NCBI GenBank assembly: GCA_000934455.1
Contig: KN882556.1
Coordinates: 23,583-44,571 of the forward strand
Direction of reading: 5' to 3'
Length of the DNA stretch: 20,989 nt
Source: Apostichopus parvimensis
Lineage: Eukaryota; Echinodermata; Holothuroidea; Aspidochirotida; Stichopodidae
The notes beneath the pieces were generated by a model. The model was not told the DNA's origin. It did not search any database and was given only the letters and a program-made list of their open reading frames with translations. Shown piece after piece: positions 1-12,500 of this stretch (its first letter is position 1; every line of letters begins with the position of its first letter). The position numbers were made by a program, and so were the translations under genes.

Positions 1-246
1 TTGTTAAACCCATCCAATGCTACTCCCTGTATACCTTCCGTAGTTTGTTAAACCCATCCAATGCTACTCCCTGTATACCTTCTGTAGTTTGTTAACCCAT
101 CCAATGCTAATCCCTGTATACCTTCTGTAAGTTTGTTAACCCATCCAATGCTACTCCCTGTATACCTTCAGTAGTTTGTTAAACCAATCCAATACTACAT
201 TCTGGACACCTTCAGTAGTTTGTTAAACCAATCCAATACTACTCCA
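1..246. repeat. 44-bp minisatellite, about 5.6 copies, running off the left edge
   Basis: Unit start TTGTTAA occurs at 1, 45, 89, 133, 176 and 220. The unit is TTGTTAAACCCATCCAATGC followed by TACTCCCTGTATACCTTC.GTAG. The left copies are nearly identical. The two rightmost have drifted (AACCAATCCAATACTAC), as expected at an array edge. The array probably extends beyond position 1. Confidence 0.95.
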
Positions 247-266
247 TTTTTCTGCTAGAAACTCAC
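1..266 (-). other. Start of intron 13 of ANKFY1 (cut by window edge)
   Basis: Only the donor end is present, and almost all of it is the 44-bp minisatellite listed at 1-246. The next exon should encode the following ankyrin repeat and lies outside. Confidence 0.85.
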
Positions 267-519
267 CGAATGTTTATGTCGGCCTGATGTTCTAGGAGAA
301 AGATGGCGCTATCCGCATCCTGTTTGTTGATTGCTATATGCAGGAGGGTCATACCATCTTTGGTCATGTGATTAATGTCCGCACCCCCGTTCAATAACTT
401 TGACGCCAGGTCGTGCATGCCGGTCCACAAGGCCAGAGCGAGGACGGTCTGGTCGTTGCTGTCAGCCAGTGTGAAGTTTGGAATGATTTGGAGACCGTCC
501 ATACTCAACATAGCATTTC
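267..519 (-). CDS. ANKFY1: ANKFY1 exon 13 (ankyrin repeats, residues 552-635)
   Basis: 253 nt with acceptor CCACCAG|GAAAT and donor ATTCG|GTGAGT. It encodes LQIIPNFTLADSNDQTVLAL, then ALWTGMHDLASKLL and MTLLHIAINKQDADSAIFLL ending EHQADINI. The motifs NLQIIPDF, LALWTGMH and FLLEHQADIN are near-identical in vertebrate ANKFY1, making this the best single exon for family assignment. It ends with CG, the first two bases of an Arg codon completed by the next exon, which is not in the window. Confidence 0.95.
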
Positions 520-3500
520 CTGGTGGAAAGTTTGGAGTTAAATGACAAATATGCTAAATATTAAACAAGAAAGCTGAATAGGAAACTTGCAGAGATATTA
601 AATTGCAACTGTTTGAGGAAGCTTAGTTTTGTGAGGAAGCTAAGCGACTTAACAACTGGACAAAGTGTGCTCTCAACATAGAGCTGTCCAGAGCTAATCA
701 TACCATGAATTTTATCTGTTGTAACGCTCATGTCACCCCTCATTGTATGTTGCATTTTCTGTTGCAAATTTCAAATTCTCTTACAACAAGTAATATATCA
801 AAGCTATTCACCTTAACTGAAAGCAACTGGTAGACTTCAGATTTTTCATCTTGTAATTTTCAATGTCAACCTGCCCAGATTATCAACTCAGATGTTCCTG
901 ATTTATCATGTTTTAAGATATTGGAAATACCCTCAAATGACCTTACAGAAATTAACTTATCAAGATGTTGGGGAATTATCAAATCGAGATGATGAAATTT
1001 CCAAACAGTGGGAAAGTATAACTTTGACCGGTTGTAATGACCAACCCTATCATCCTATTGCATCTGGACATTCCCTGTCAGGCAAAACAGGCCAAGGCAA
1101 CATTCACCATCCAGAAAAAAATTCAAAATATTACCAAAAAATTAGCAAAAAAAATTTCTTGTAATACCTGTCTAAACTCTTGTTAAAAAAATCCTGCATT
1201 CCTTTTTTTTACCTGATCAGTAACCTGTGGCATTTGACCTTTGACCCCTTACCTCTGTGTTCCATAAAAGCTGTCACAACGTCCTTGTGTCTGTTGGCGA
1301 TGGCGATGTGGAGAGCCGTCTGCCTGGACGCATTCATCAAATTATCTCCTGTTCCGTCGTGGACCCTCAAGGCATCCATAGAAGCACTGATATCTTCCAG
1401 TGTTTGTGCGTTTGGGTTTGCTCCTTTCCCCAGCAGGAGCCTTACCACGTGTTCTTGCCCTTTACTAGAGGACACATGAAGGGCAGTTTCTCCCTTTGAA
1501 ATTGATGAAAAACTAAATGAAAAACATAACCCATCTCTCGGGGAAAGAATTAAAAAAAATAAATGGCACAATGTAGCTTCCATAGGTTGTGTACAAAACT
1601 CCTAATGGGCAGAGTTCATAATGACAAGATGGTCCCCCACAATGCAACTGCACGGATACATTTTAATGGCAAGACAGTCCCCCACAATGCAACTGCACGG
1701 ATACATTTTAATGGCAAGACAGTCCCCCACAATGCAACTGCACGGATACCTTTTAACAGAAGAAGAGACTTTCTGATGCTGCATAGAGATAAAGCCATCC
1801 ACTCATAATAATTTAGAGAATACTTTCCAGTTTCAAATTTAGACCTCTCTTTCATGATCAAATTTGAGGAAAGCAACAAAACTCCTACAGCCACTGGTTC
1901 CAGATTTGCTAAACACCATACTCACATTCTTCACTTGCCATTCGATCCTTTTAGCAGCTTTTTGTGTGTTACAGCTTGTGTATTATTAATGATTATTAAA
2001 AGATCGTAACAGTGCATTTCGTTGGATTGACAAGTTAAGCTTTATTTTTAAAACACGAAGAAACCGTCAAAAATGTTGAACAGTTCTGGTACGCACTTTG
2101 AATGTGTACTTAATACTACTACGAGACCGTTATCTGGCTCAAAACAATTTTTTTGAAATTTGAAGAAAACTGAATGGAAGCATTAACATCTCAATCAAAT
2201 GAGATTCCACTTGGTGAAAAAATGTAGGAGGATGAGGTCTAATAGTCTGATCAACAGTGATGTCATCTAACTCTTGATGGATTCTGTAAAAAAATCCTAG
2301 AAATCAGTGATCAAACAGTAAACTGCTTGAATAACTAAAAGTCTTTATACGTGATTGAATACACATCGAAAAAGGGCGGGAAAATATTGTACCTTGTTGT
2401 TTGGAAGACTGAAAGAAGCACCATGATTGGCTAAGAAGAGAGCGGCAGTTTCGTTTTCCGCCCTGCAACATCTGTGGAGTAAGGTGTCACCTGTTGGAAG
2501 TAGGAAGTAGCCGACAAAAGAAAAAAAATTGACTTTCGCAACCGACATTGAGATTTGAAAATTGAGCGAAATGTCATTATTAGCCTTAAAAGGGCAGCAG
2601 AACAAATCAAAAGTTAATTATTTTCCGTACTAAAGATTCGAGAAGTTCTAGCTTTTTTTTTTTTTGATATCTTTACCTGTTCTAGGATGTACAGAGTCTG
2701 GGCTTGCTCCTTTTTCTATGAGCTTGGCAGGCATTCCTTCGCTATCGTAGCTCGTACTTGGCAGCGTGTTATCCAGAGCAATCCAGAGAGCGGAATCACC
2801 CACAGAATTCTGAATATCCAAATTCAAGCTGAAAACAGTGGAAGACAATTGGTGTCTAAAAGGGTTTGGTTGCATAGATAAAAATGAGCAATGAGCAATG
2901 AGAAATGATAAAGCAGTTTATATAGTCGCAGATGGGTTTGGGGGGCCAAGAGGGGTTTTTATCTTGCAAATACAAACTTTTATTTGGAATTTGAACTACC
3001 CAGGCCCAGAAGTGGGTCGACTGGGGGTGAAGTGCTGAACTTTGATGGGTATTTAAGAAAGGGTTTGAAGTAAATATAAAATAACATCAACAAAAGAAAA
3101 AGTGACTGGGAAATGATAAACTATTGGGAGAACAAAATATAAATTTGTTGCCTAGAAATGAAATCTGAACCAGTGGGTCACTGGTTCGAATTCTGTTCTA
3201 GCCAAAAAATTATTCGCTCTTTTCCAAAGTCAAAAGAGAACAGACTGGAGAGATATTAATAACAGATTCAAAAGGACATGGGTAGTCCTAAAACTAGAAC
3301 TGAAAATATCGCTCTTTTACAGTAAATGATATTGATCGATAGTCAGATAAATAAATGGGATGCTCAATGCTCCACTGGGGGAAGATAAACAAATGACTTA
3401 CATGATAACAGGAAAACAGCCTGGTGGAATATAGACATCAGAATCAAAAGAATCCTTAAAACTAATCCTTAAAGGGTGTGAAGACTCGCGCAAAAAAAAC

Positions 3501-6500
3501 GTCTAATGTCGGTAATCTGACCTTGTTTTGAATGAGATGTAACAGAAGTGTTAGACACCACCATCATCCCAAAAAATACACACACAGCTTGCTACCGTCG
3601 GTAATTAGACACTAGTGTACAGTCAGTACATACAGCTGCGGTCAATACCCACAGCACAGTGTACACAGTGTATAGCGATGGACATCTTAGGTCCAGCTAA
3701 AGATAACAAGGTATCACGTTTCATTACTGTCTACATTTTGTAGCGACGCAACAGAAAGTTAACTTTTTCAGATGGGCGCACGCGGTTTGGGGCGAGTCTT
3801 CAATGCCTTTAAGCTAATAATATTTAAACAAACACTACTTTTACAGAATAATACTTTTGGATGCCCTCTTGGTGGCAGTGTTGACACTTGAGGGAGCTAT
3901 TTTTGCAAATTAGTCTCACCTTGACTGTGTCAAAAGAAGGTTGAAAACATCTTGGTTTCGACTTCGGACAGCACAGTGGAGTACCGTACTGGAAAGATGG
4001 TACAGAATAGAAAACGTCAAGATGAATAATAATCTCCACACCTTTCTGTCTTTGTCCTTCTCCAGTTTATTCCCTACCCCCTTCCCTTAATCCTCTCTTT
4101 GTCCCTCCACTGTTTATCTCCTACCTCTCCTCTTCCCCTGCTGGTTTCTTTCTTTCTTCTCTCCATCCCTTGTCTACTAATCCCCTTACATCTATCTCTC
4201 TGTGTTCACCATGCTCATTAACCTGTCTGTTTTCTGTGCGTGTTTTTGTCCCTTCTGTTACTGTTACTTGTCATTAAGCCTTTGAAGAATATCCTGCTAG
4301 GATCGAAACGTCAGGCCAACTTACTTTTACACAAGATGAATAAGTCATTCATTGTGTCACTTTTCAATGACATTTGTAATCTAGCCACTTTAAAGTGATG
4401 AGCCTAAGATGCTAATGGGTGAGGTTCTTGATGACTTAAAGTAGTCTTAAAACACAACCTACACTCACAGGAATTTAAAACCAATGGCCTTTAAAGATAT
4501 CAACCCAGCTGCTTGCCTCCCTACCCCCCTCCCTAACATCTGTTTAACTATTAAATAAATAGATCAAACATTTATTCCAACATATCTTTTCTGGAGGAAC
4601 TAGGTCACACCTCCATCTACTGATATGATGAAAATGTACTTTCTTGAGAACGAGAAGTTTCTCTTTATCTAAATAGATTAACATTTACAAACCTCCTGTA
4701 CGATTTATGCTTGACTCAAGTCAAGACAAGCAATTTCGCGCCCAACAAAACAATATCTCTTCCTATATGGAGTATGTAAATAAATGCGGAATACAAATAA
4801 AATGGAATAAAATACCAAGAAAACTTACTTTCCCTGGAAGTCCTGTTGGCCTGTGTTGGCACCTTTCTGAAGCAGCAACTCCGTGACAATGACCATGTTT
4901 TGCACGACGTTGTGACTGTCTGAATTTGTGCTGAAACCGGCGGTCATGTGAAGGGGTGTTTGCATCTCCTGGTGAGTTGCAGCGTTTATGGTGGCCCCGT
5001 GATTTATAAGGAAGAGGGACGCAAACTCATCTCCTGATGGAACGTAAACAACAACAAAATATGTCAAACTGTTTAATTTGTTTTGCCTTCTATCTGTGAT
5101 AAAAATCTAGACGACTTGTTTCATAGAGATTATAGCGTTTATCTTCTGTGAGAATGTAAAGGGCTCTAATGTTGGGGGAGGAGCATCGGTGAGTATGGGA
5201 GGGGGGGGGGAGGGAGAGGCAGAATAAGGGTGCACATTGCACAATGGATAAATAACAGGTCATGTGCAGTGAGACTGTTAGCAGTGACAAATTCAGATTT
5301 CAACAAGTCTCTCACAGGAGCTTGATGACTTTGAGGGAGGAGGGAGGAAATGGGGGTGGGGAAGGGAAGAGGTGCTGGTGGTGGCAGGTGGATACCAGAA
5401 TCAAGGGTGTGCATTGCACAGTGGATAAATCATAGGTCATGAGCAATAACATTGTCAACAGTGACAAATCTAGATTTCAACATCTAACAACAGCTTTATG
5501 ACTTTCAAAGGGGGGGGGTGGGGGAGGGAGAGAAGGAGGGGTGGTGGTGGTGACTGGGGAAACCAGAATCAAGGTTGCACAGTGCAGAGTGGATGAATCA
5601 TAGGTCACGAATGGTGAAACTATTAATAATATCAACAAGTAACTTACAGAAACTTGATGACTTTGAGGCTACGAAGGGTGATGTCTGACGTCGATATCTT
5701 TCATCGTTTAGTTAAAGGTTTCAACTCCCAGAGTTCTCGAGTCGTGGATGATCCAAATTTGAATTTTTAACTTATTCATCTCCTGTTCTAGTCTTTGACT
5801 TCACAGAGCCAAACAATATGGATATCCTTGTCAGTGAGTAATTTAGTGTTCATCATGTTTTGTATCAGTTTTCAGGTTTATGAATTTATTTTGTCATAAA
5901 GTACTGAAAATAAGTCCCCTCGCTTTGGTGTAATAGTAACTGCAATACATATTTGCATTTGTGTAGCAGTTCGACCATCTAGCATAGTATTTTGCTATGT
6001 GATAACAGACAAATTATTCTCTGCCTGTGAATCTCAGACAGACTTATTTGAAAATGTCAACAACAAAAAAAGACTTCTCACCATGATTTTAGGCAAGTGC
6101 TAAAAGATACTTTTAAACCAGGACTTAGGCCTAATCTCATATGATGTAGTGCACATGGTCCAATCAAACACACGACTACAAGCCCAGTGATCCTTCAACA
6201 CAAGATCACCAGAAAGTTTCCAGGGAATTATTTTATTGAATTGAAACCTTTCCTGTTTTTGACTGGAATAACGCAGTGCAGCTGTCGATCACATGTCGAT
6301 CTCATGTCGATCTCATCTCGATCTCATGTCGATCTCATGGAAAGTTTATGGACATTCCACCCATCGCTTAAATGACCTCTTGGCTACTACATTAGCTTTG
6401 ACTTGCCTCTTTTAATGGCCTTGTGAAGAAGACACCAGCCGTTCTTGTCCGGCCTGTCTACATCCACTTTATGCTTGACCAACTCTTCGGCCACACTCTG

Positions 6501-9500
6501 CTGTTTAGTGGACAGTGCCAGATCGAGGGGCAGGTCATCCCTCGTGTCCATCTCGTTCAGTTTGGCCGGTAACTGCCAGACAAAATGACAGGGAGAGAGC
6601 GATTGAAATGCGATTCATTCAACAAAAAAAGTGACGTTTCTGACGGAGCTTATTCTCAGAAGAAGAAAAAAAGGTATGGAGAGATTTGTGACAAATGTAA
6701 ATTGAGTAAAAGTAGCGCATTCGAGATATTTTTGAGCGTAAATTTTTTGTGACTTTCTGGGTTTCTGTAACTTTCAAAAACTGTTCTTTCCCGTAAATCA
6801 TTTGCTATGACTATTTTTGATGATGTTGAGGTCATAATCATAAAGAGCCTACAACTTCAAACTTTGAAGATAAAGCTTGGTTTCAAGGAATCAGCAATCT
6901 TGATGGTACTTATAGTTTGGTTGCCAGATACAAAAATGACATGAATTGGAAAATTAAAAATTGATTCATATTTTCTTTACTTTGACTTGATATTCACATG
7001 TCAGTTTCTCACTGCAGTTTGAGAACATATTTTCATACTTTCACGTCCTCATTTTAATAGGAAGTTTTTATAAGGTTAAAAAATCCCCCTTTTTTTTTGG
7101 ATACAAGCTTTGGTATAATTTCCTCTGTTTTATTGAATATCATAATATTATCAATTGATCAACAGATTTTATTAAAATAAATTTGAAAGATCGTTCTTTA
7201 ATTGTAACTCATATGTACTTAATTTAATTAAACTTACAAAAAGTGCAAAAAGGAAAAAGAAAAATGGAGTGTTATCTAGCCACCGAATAGTAACCCCAAA
7301 ATATCTTTCTTTTTATTGTCGACCGGTCATAATGCCTTGTACAACATAGACACCCTACCTACCACCATTGACATTCACATGAAACATGCTGTAACTACAT
7401 CACAAGTGATAAGACAAACATTTCGGAGGGGGGCAAAGTCCTAGACAATTGAATCTGGCAGGGAAATATACATATATACATAAAGCAAAACTTTGAAACA
7501 GGATATGGGAAGGAAGAAGGCCCGTTATTGGCTGTTTCCTGAACGAGGGCAGATGGAGCGTTAGGAAGCAGTATTGCACTGACATATGTAACGAACATAC
7601 CCGCTACAATATAACATAACAATATAACAAGGACAGGATAGTAATGTTATATACCAGTACAGAGAGAGAGAGAGTCTACCTATATGTATCCTGAGAACTA
7701 TTTGGAACTTTCTTCATTGCTTTTGCTCCCATCCCGCACCCCACCCCAACACCTTTGCCTCTCTCCTTTGACCTCTGGGGACAGTAAATTTAATAGGGAG
7801 AAGCCTTTACTTAACTCTTTTTACAATTTTGAAAGATGAAAAGTACTTAAAAAAAAAAAATTAAGAAGGAAAAATGGTAAGATTCGATCTCCAAAATACC
7901 AAAATAATTTAGAAAAAAAAAAGCCTGGAAAAGTGAGGGTTAAAATACATATGACATGAAAGACAACTATAGAAGAAGATAAATCCATAAAATGAAGGCA
8001 AACCTGTGAGTCGAATTCCATCAGGTAAAGGAAGACGATGTCTTCCCGTTTATTGCGTATGGCTGCGTGAAGAGGATAGGCTGTCTTGGATTTGAACATC
8101 TTGTAAAGAAGAGGGGCAGACATTCCTACAAAGTCCTCGATTGTGAAATCATCCTGAAGAAAAGATATTAACCAAATTGGTGAAGTTAATATATCAGTAA
8201 ATTTCTTGATTATTAAAAACATAATATGAGAATATTCCATACTTTTTGCCACAAATTACTTTTTAATACCTATAGAAATATTGTCGATGCCTATAAAACT
8301 TTTTAGAAAGGTCTGTGGCTTTGATCCTAGCAGAGCTGCTCTTGTGCAAAAGACTGGTCGGAAAATGTGTAAAACTCAGCGAAGAATTAAGTGTTTTTTT
8401 TTAACTTGATGGATTTGTCTCTCATCAGATATATCTACTTTAAGGTTCTTTGCAGTAAAAGAAACAGCACAGCTATATATCTTAGGCATTTGTGTACAAA
8501 TTGACTCATGAATTTTGGCATAGGATTTTACTGTGCAGTAACGGATAAAACCATTTCCTGGTAATTATGCCAATTCTTCACTAATTCTTTCAGACTCATG
8601 AATATGTAAAAAGATCCATGAATATGTAAATTTCAGCATACCCAGTAAGTTGTGATAATCTCTGAACAGTATGACTTCAACTTGGCAGCATTGATTTCCT
8701 CGGCTGTCTGGTAGTATGTAATGCAATTTCTAACGTTGACGGACCCAATGAGAGCTTCCTCACATCTGGAAACGAATTAAAGGTCGGAATGAATCAATCG
8801 GGAGGAGAGAGAGAGGCAATGGTAGCTGAAATATTTGCTTCCTTAGGATAGAAAGCTGTCATTTGAGGGATTCTTTGTTCAAGACTTTGGCTAGGCAAAG
8901 AAAAAAATTGTCTGCTTTCAAATAGGAAGCTATCCACCTCTAATTGATATTAAATATTCCAAACGTTCAGTAGGAGTTGCTACTAAATTAGATACAAGTT
9001 TGAAAAGATGGACTGCAAAGGTTTACTCAGGAATGGAAGTGTTCGGTATTCCAGTATCTGAGAGAATGGACGGAAAATATAGCATTTGAATACCCAAGTG
9101 GAGACAAATGACACATGTATGAGAGTGTGGTAGGTATGAGGGGACAGGTAAGAAAGTCCATCACCAAATAGACAGCTTTTCAGGGCAGATTGCTGAAAAG
9201 GAAATATAAATGAATTATAACTTCGTTGTACCAATGGGGCTCTCCCACCACGACCAAAATCAACAGGGGTGGGGGTGGGTTGGGGTGGAGCTCTGTCATA
9301 TAGGTTCTAGCTAGTTTTGCTGAACTGGAAACGCTACAGTCTCTGACTACATATAATAACTGTACAGTGAGTTGATCACTAGTGGCAGGTGTACAATTTC
9401 GTTCCCACTCCTTGAAGACGAGATCTTTTGAAACATGATTGTTATTATAACGTTTCAGTCACACTAATCATGCATTAAGCATACAATATTTACCTTGTCT

Positions 9501-12500
9501 GTAGCACTTCTAACTTGAACTTGCAGGCTGCCCTCAGTAACTCTAAGATAAAGTCATCATTGCTGGTGAGGTCCACCTTGTCTGTGTACACCCACTGAAG
9601 GAGTGTCATACCCACATTGTGAGGTATACCTACGAATGGATAAATGAAACACATGGACACTTAAGATAAAGTCATCATTGCTAGTGAAGTCCAACTCGTT
9701 CGGTGTACACCCACTGAAGGAGTGTCATACCCACATTGTGAGGTAAACCTATGATTGAATAAATGAAACACATCGTTTCAACAATCAATTCACTCAACGA
9801 TCAATTCATTTGGTCCACATTGTCTGTGTACACCCACTGCAGGAGTGTCATACCAAGATTGTGAGGTCATGCATTTAATTTCTCCTAATCTAGTGTTACT
9901 GTAAGTCAGGTAAATTATTAAATAATGCCACTTTCACTTTCAATACCATCTTCTTTTCAACTATATAATATTACATTTCCCATAATTCTTTGTAGTGTAG
10001 TTTTATTCCTTCATGTTAACATTTTGCTTCCTGGCAAGAAAGATTCCACCGCACTGTTCATTAAAGATGTTGACTATGTTTTGACTGCATAAACTGTATT
10101 CTAGCACAAGTTCTGTTTTGAAATCTTTCCAGTTTACTTAGTACGAATCCCAATCGGGGAACTACCTACAGGTAGTAATAACTCATGAGCATCTTCCTTC
10201 CTGTGTCTTCTTGGATGGAACTCAACTACAGTAGTAGTAACATTGTAACCGTAACAGTGCAGGGATGTGCCCACGCTGGGCGGCCCCGCCCAGCACTAAA
10301 AATTACCGCCAAGCACTGTCTTAAAAATCGTGAATCCGGCCCAGCACTATTTTCATCTAAAATCTTGACATACCTAACAATATATTCAACATAAATTGGG
10401 CCTAGCCTATGCCAAAATCATTCAGACTAATAATGCATTAAGAAAAATGCATTAAGTTACGCATGCGAGAAACATTACTTAAGGCTCTCAATTGGTCCCT
10501 TGTAAAATCTTTTTGAAACAAACTAACAACTTTTACCAGACCTGTACGTAATATATTTCACCAAAAAATATAAAAAATTGTAAATTGTTAGCAAAACTAG
10601 TACTTGTGTACGTTCTTAAAAGCTACACAAGTGACCAGCATTTGGCATCTGAGCACCTTCAAAAATCCCCCTCCCCCTTAGACCCCTCCCCCAGGACGGC
10701 GATCAGTATACCAGGCACTCAGGATATCCTGGGCACATCCCTGCAGTGTAATGGTCAAGCAATTCGGATAAATGCCATTGGGAATTAGAAGCAATGAGAC
10801 CTGGCATAACGGTGATCAATTGGAGTACACACAGGTGCCTAGCTTTCCCGACTTTTGACACGTTTTCATTAGAAATTTAGCGACACGAGTCATGACTCAT
10901 TTATAAGCTGCTTATCTGTTATCCATACTTGTCAAATGTTCTCATCTATAACTTATGTTACTGCTTTAACTTCTTGCATATCCAGAAGCTTAAACAATGC
11001 ACACTGATTGATAGAGTAAACTGTGAGAATTTTTACACCCACCGATTCCCAGGGTTATTCTATTGATATAATGCATTTTTTTTTTAGTAGACAATTAACA
11101 GCAAGGCCTTGTTTCACACATATTCATAATCAATAATGGTGGTGGAAGCAGACTTTCTGTCCCGTGTGAGAGTCTAGTATTGGATGAAAAGAAGACTGCC
11201 TATGACAACAGGACACACCCGTTCCCATGGTTTCCAGAAACATTACTGGTTTGTTTAAATACAGATTAATGTAATACAATTAATTACAACACGGTCTCAT
11301 GACATAGCATTAAAAAAAAATATACAAAAGAAAAAACAGCTCTCTAAATTTCTGTCCCAGCATGCAAAGTAAATATTAACAAGTAACAGTGAAGAAAAGG
11401 TTCCCACAGGCTGAACTGTTGCTAGGCAAAAATGGAACATAAGGATGGATGTTTAACATTCACAGTTCTGACAAGGTAAATGGGGCCAATGACGAATGCA
11501 CAATTTAAGTGAAAATTAGGATTCTGAAAGTGTCCGGTACCACCTTTCAGTTTGTAGAAGGATGGCCAAACTTTAGCAGCTCTTAAATCATAATCAAATA
11601 GCGCCACCCCTTGAATAGAACCTTAAAGACCCTACAAGAGTGTTCATTATTAAACAGAATACACTTAGGCATGGTTCCATTAGGTGGTCTCTGGAAAGTG
11701 TAAAACCTGATCTGATAACTCAAAAGGTAAATGAGTGTTGCTGCTATAATTATTGGGCAATCAATTCACTATAAATAGCAGATGAAATACAACCTGCAAA
11801 AAAAGCAACCACCAACATCTTCAAATGATGTTGACGACGATGACGACGACGGCAATGGCCGGAAAGCGTTAAAACAGCGCCAAAAATTTAGGTTCCTTGG
11901 ATACTGTTCAGCCAAGTATACACTTATTCATTAGGACCTTAAAGAGGAAAGTATTATTGACTAATATTTTATGGAAAATAAAAATGCATCATAAAATGCT
12001 ATCAAATTGCTGTAACACCAAATTTTTACTACTTGAGGAAATCTTCATACATGTAGAAATTCCATGAAGATGTCTTCCCAATCACAGAAGAAAAAAATTA
12101 CTTTTTGGACAGAGAGAGATGGAAAAGTGACAAAGAGTGAGAGGTGGGTGGCGAGAGTGAGAGAGAGAGAGAGATTTCTGTCGACTTCAGTTATATTGAA
12201 ATCTTGCCTCACCTGAAAAGTCCAGGGACTGTACATCCTGGAGATCCGTAACTCCCCAGTACTGGCTGCGAGCTGCCAGGACAAAACGATGAGCTTTGAT
12301 TTCTTGTCCATCCAAGCGGATCGTGAGGTCACTAAATCAATAAATAAGTGGAAATATGCATTAATTTGCAGTAAGCAAACTGCTGTAAATCTGTCATTAC
12401 ATATTAAGGAGATGGCTTGAGTTTAACTTTCATGGAGGAAATTGACATACTGTTTTTTTTTTTTCAAAAACAAAATCTGTGCAGGATCAAATTACATTTG

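Larger units (their letters stand above)
5034..6406 (-). other. Intron 7 of ANKFY1 (1373 bp), GC-AG type
   Basis: The donor is GC (6406-6405) and the acceptor AG (5035-5034). It contains the 170-180-bp tandem array at 5170-5668 and an 11-bp minisatellite at 6285-6339. The remainder (5670-6280) is plain AT-rich DNA. Confidence 0.85.
9630..12212 (-). other. Intron 3 of ANKFY1 (2583 bp)
   Basis: GT-AG intron inside the BTB domain. It contains the two decayed exon-4 copies next to its 3' end, then a SINE-like copy interrupted by a TIR element (10180-10830). A GAC-rich tract lies near 11828-11852. There are GA runs near 12145-12176, close to its 5' end. 10840-11820 shows nothing I can name. Confidence 0.85.

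Noticed and set aside
1-246. CRISPR-like array of regular repeats
   Set aside because: Contiguous 44-bp units without variable spacers, inside a eukaryotic intron: a minisatellite.
1563-1894. Three overlapping open frames with internally repeated peptides
   Set aside because: They come from the 45-bp tandem array, whose unit is a multiple of three.
3183-3193. Possible tRNA gene around a perfect B-box-like GGTTCGAATTC
   Set aside because: No A box or acceptor stem can be folded around it.
3824-4039. 71-codon minus-strand frame with Cys and His residues, zinc-finger-like at a glance
   Set aside because: Spacing fits no finger. It is a shadow of exon 9 in another frame.
5090-5414. Pro/Leu-rich minus-strand open frames
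   Set aside because: They arise from the G-rich blocks of the tandem array in intron 7; no splice or homology support.
6401-6406. GT donor four bases after the GC donor of exon 7
   Set aside because: It gives a TGA immediately after the exon 8 junction.
9662-9773. Copy B as a mutually exclusive alternative exon 4
   Set aside because: Frameshift plus stop, and no donor half; the frame cannot reach exon 5.
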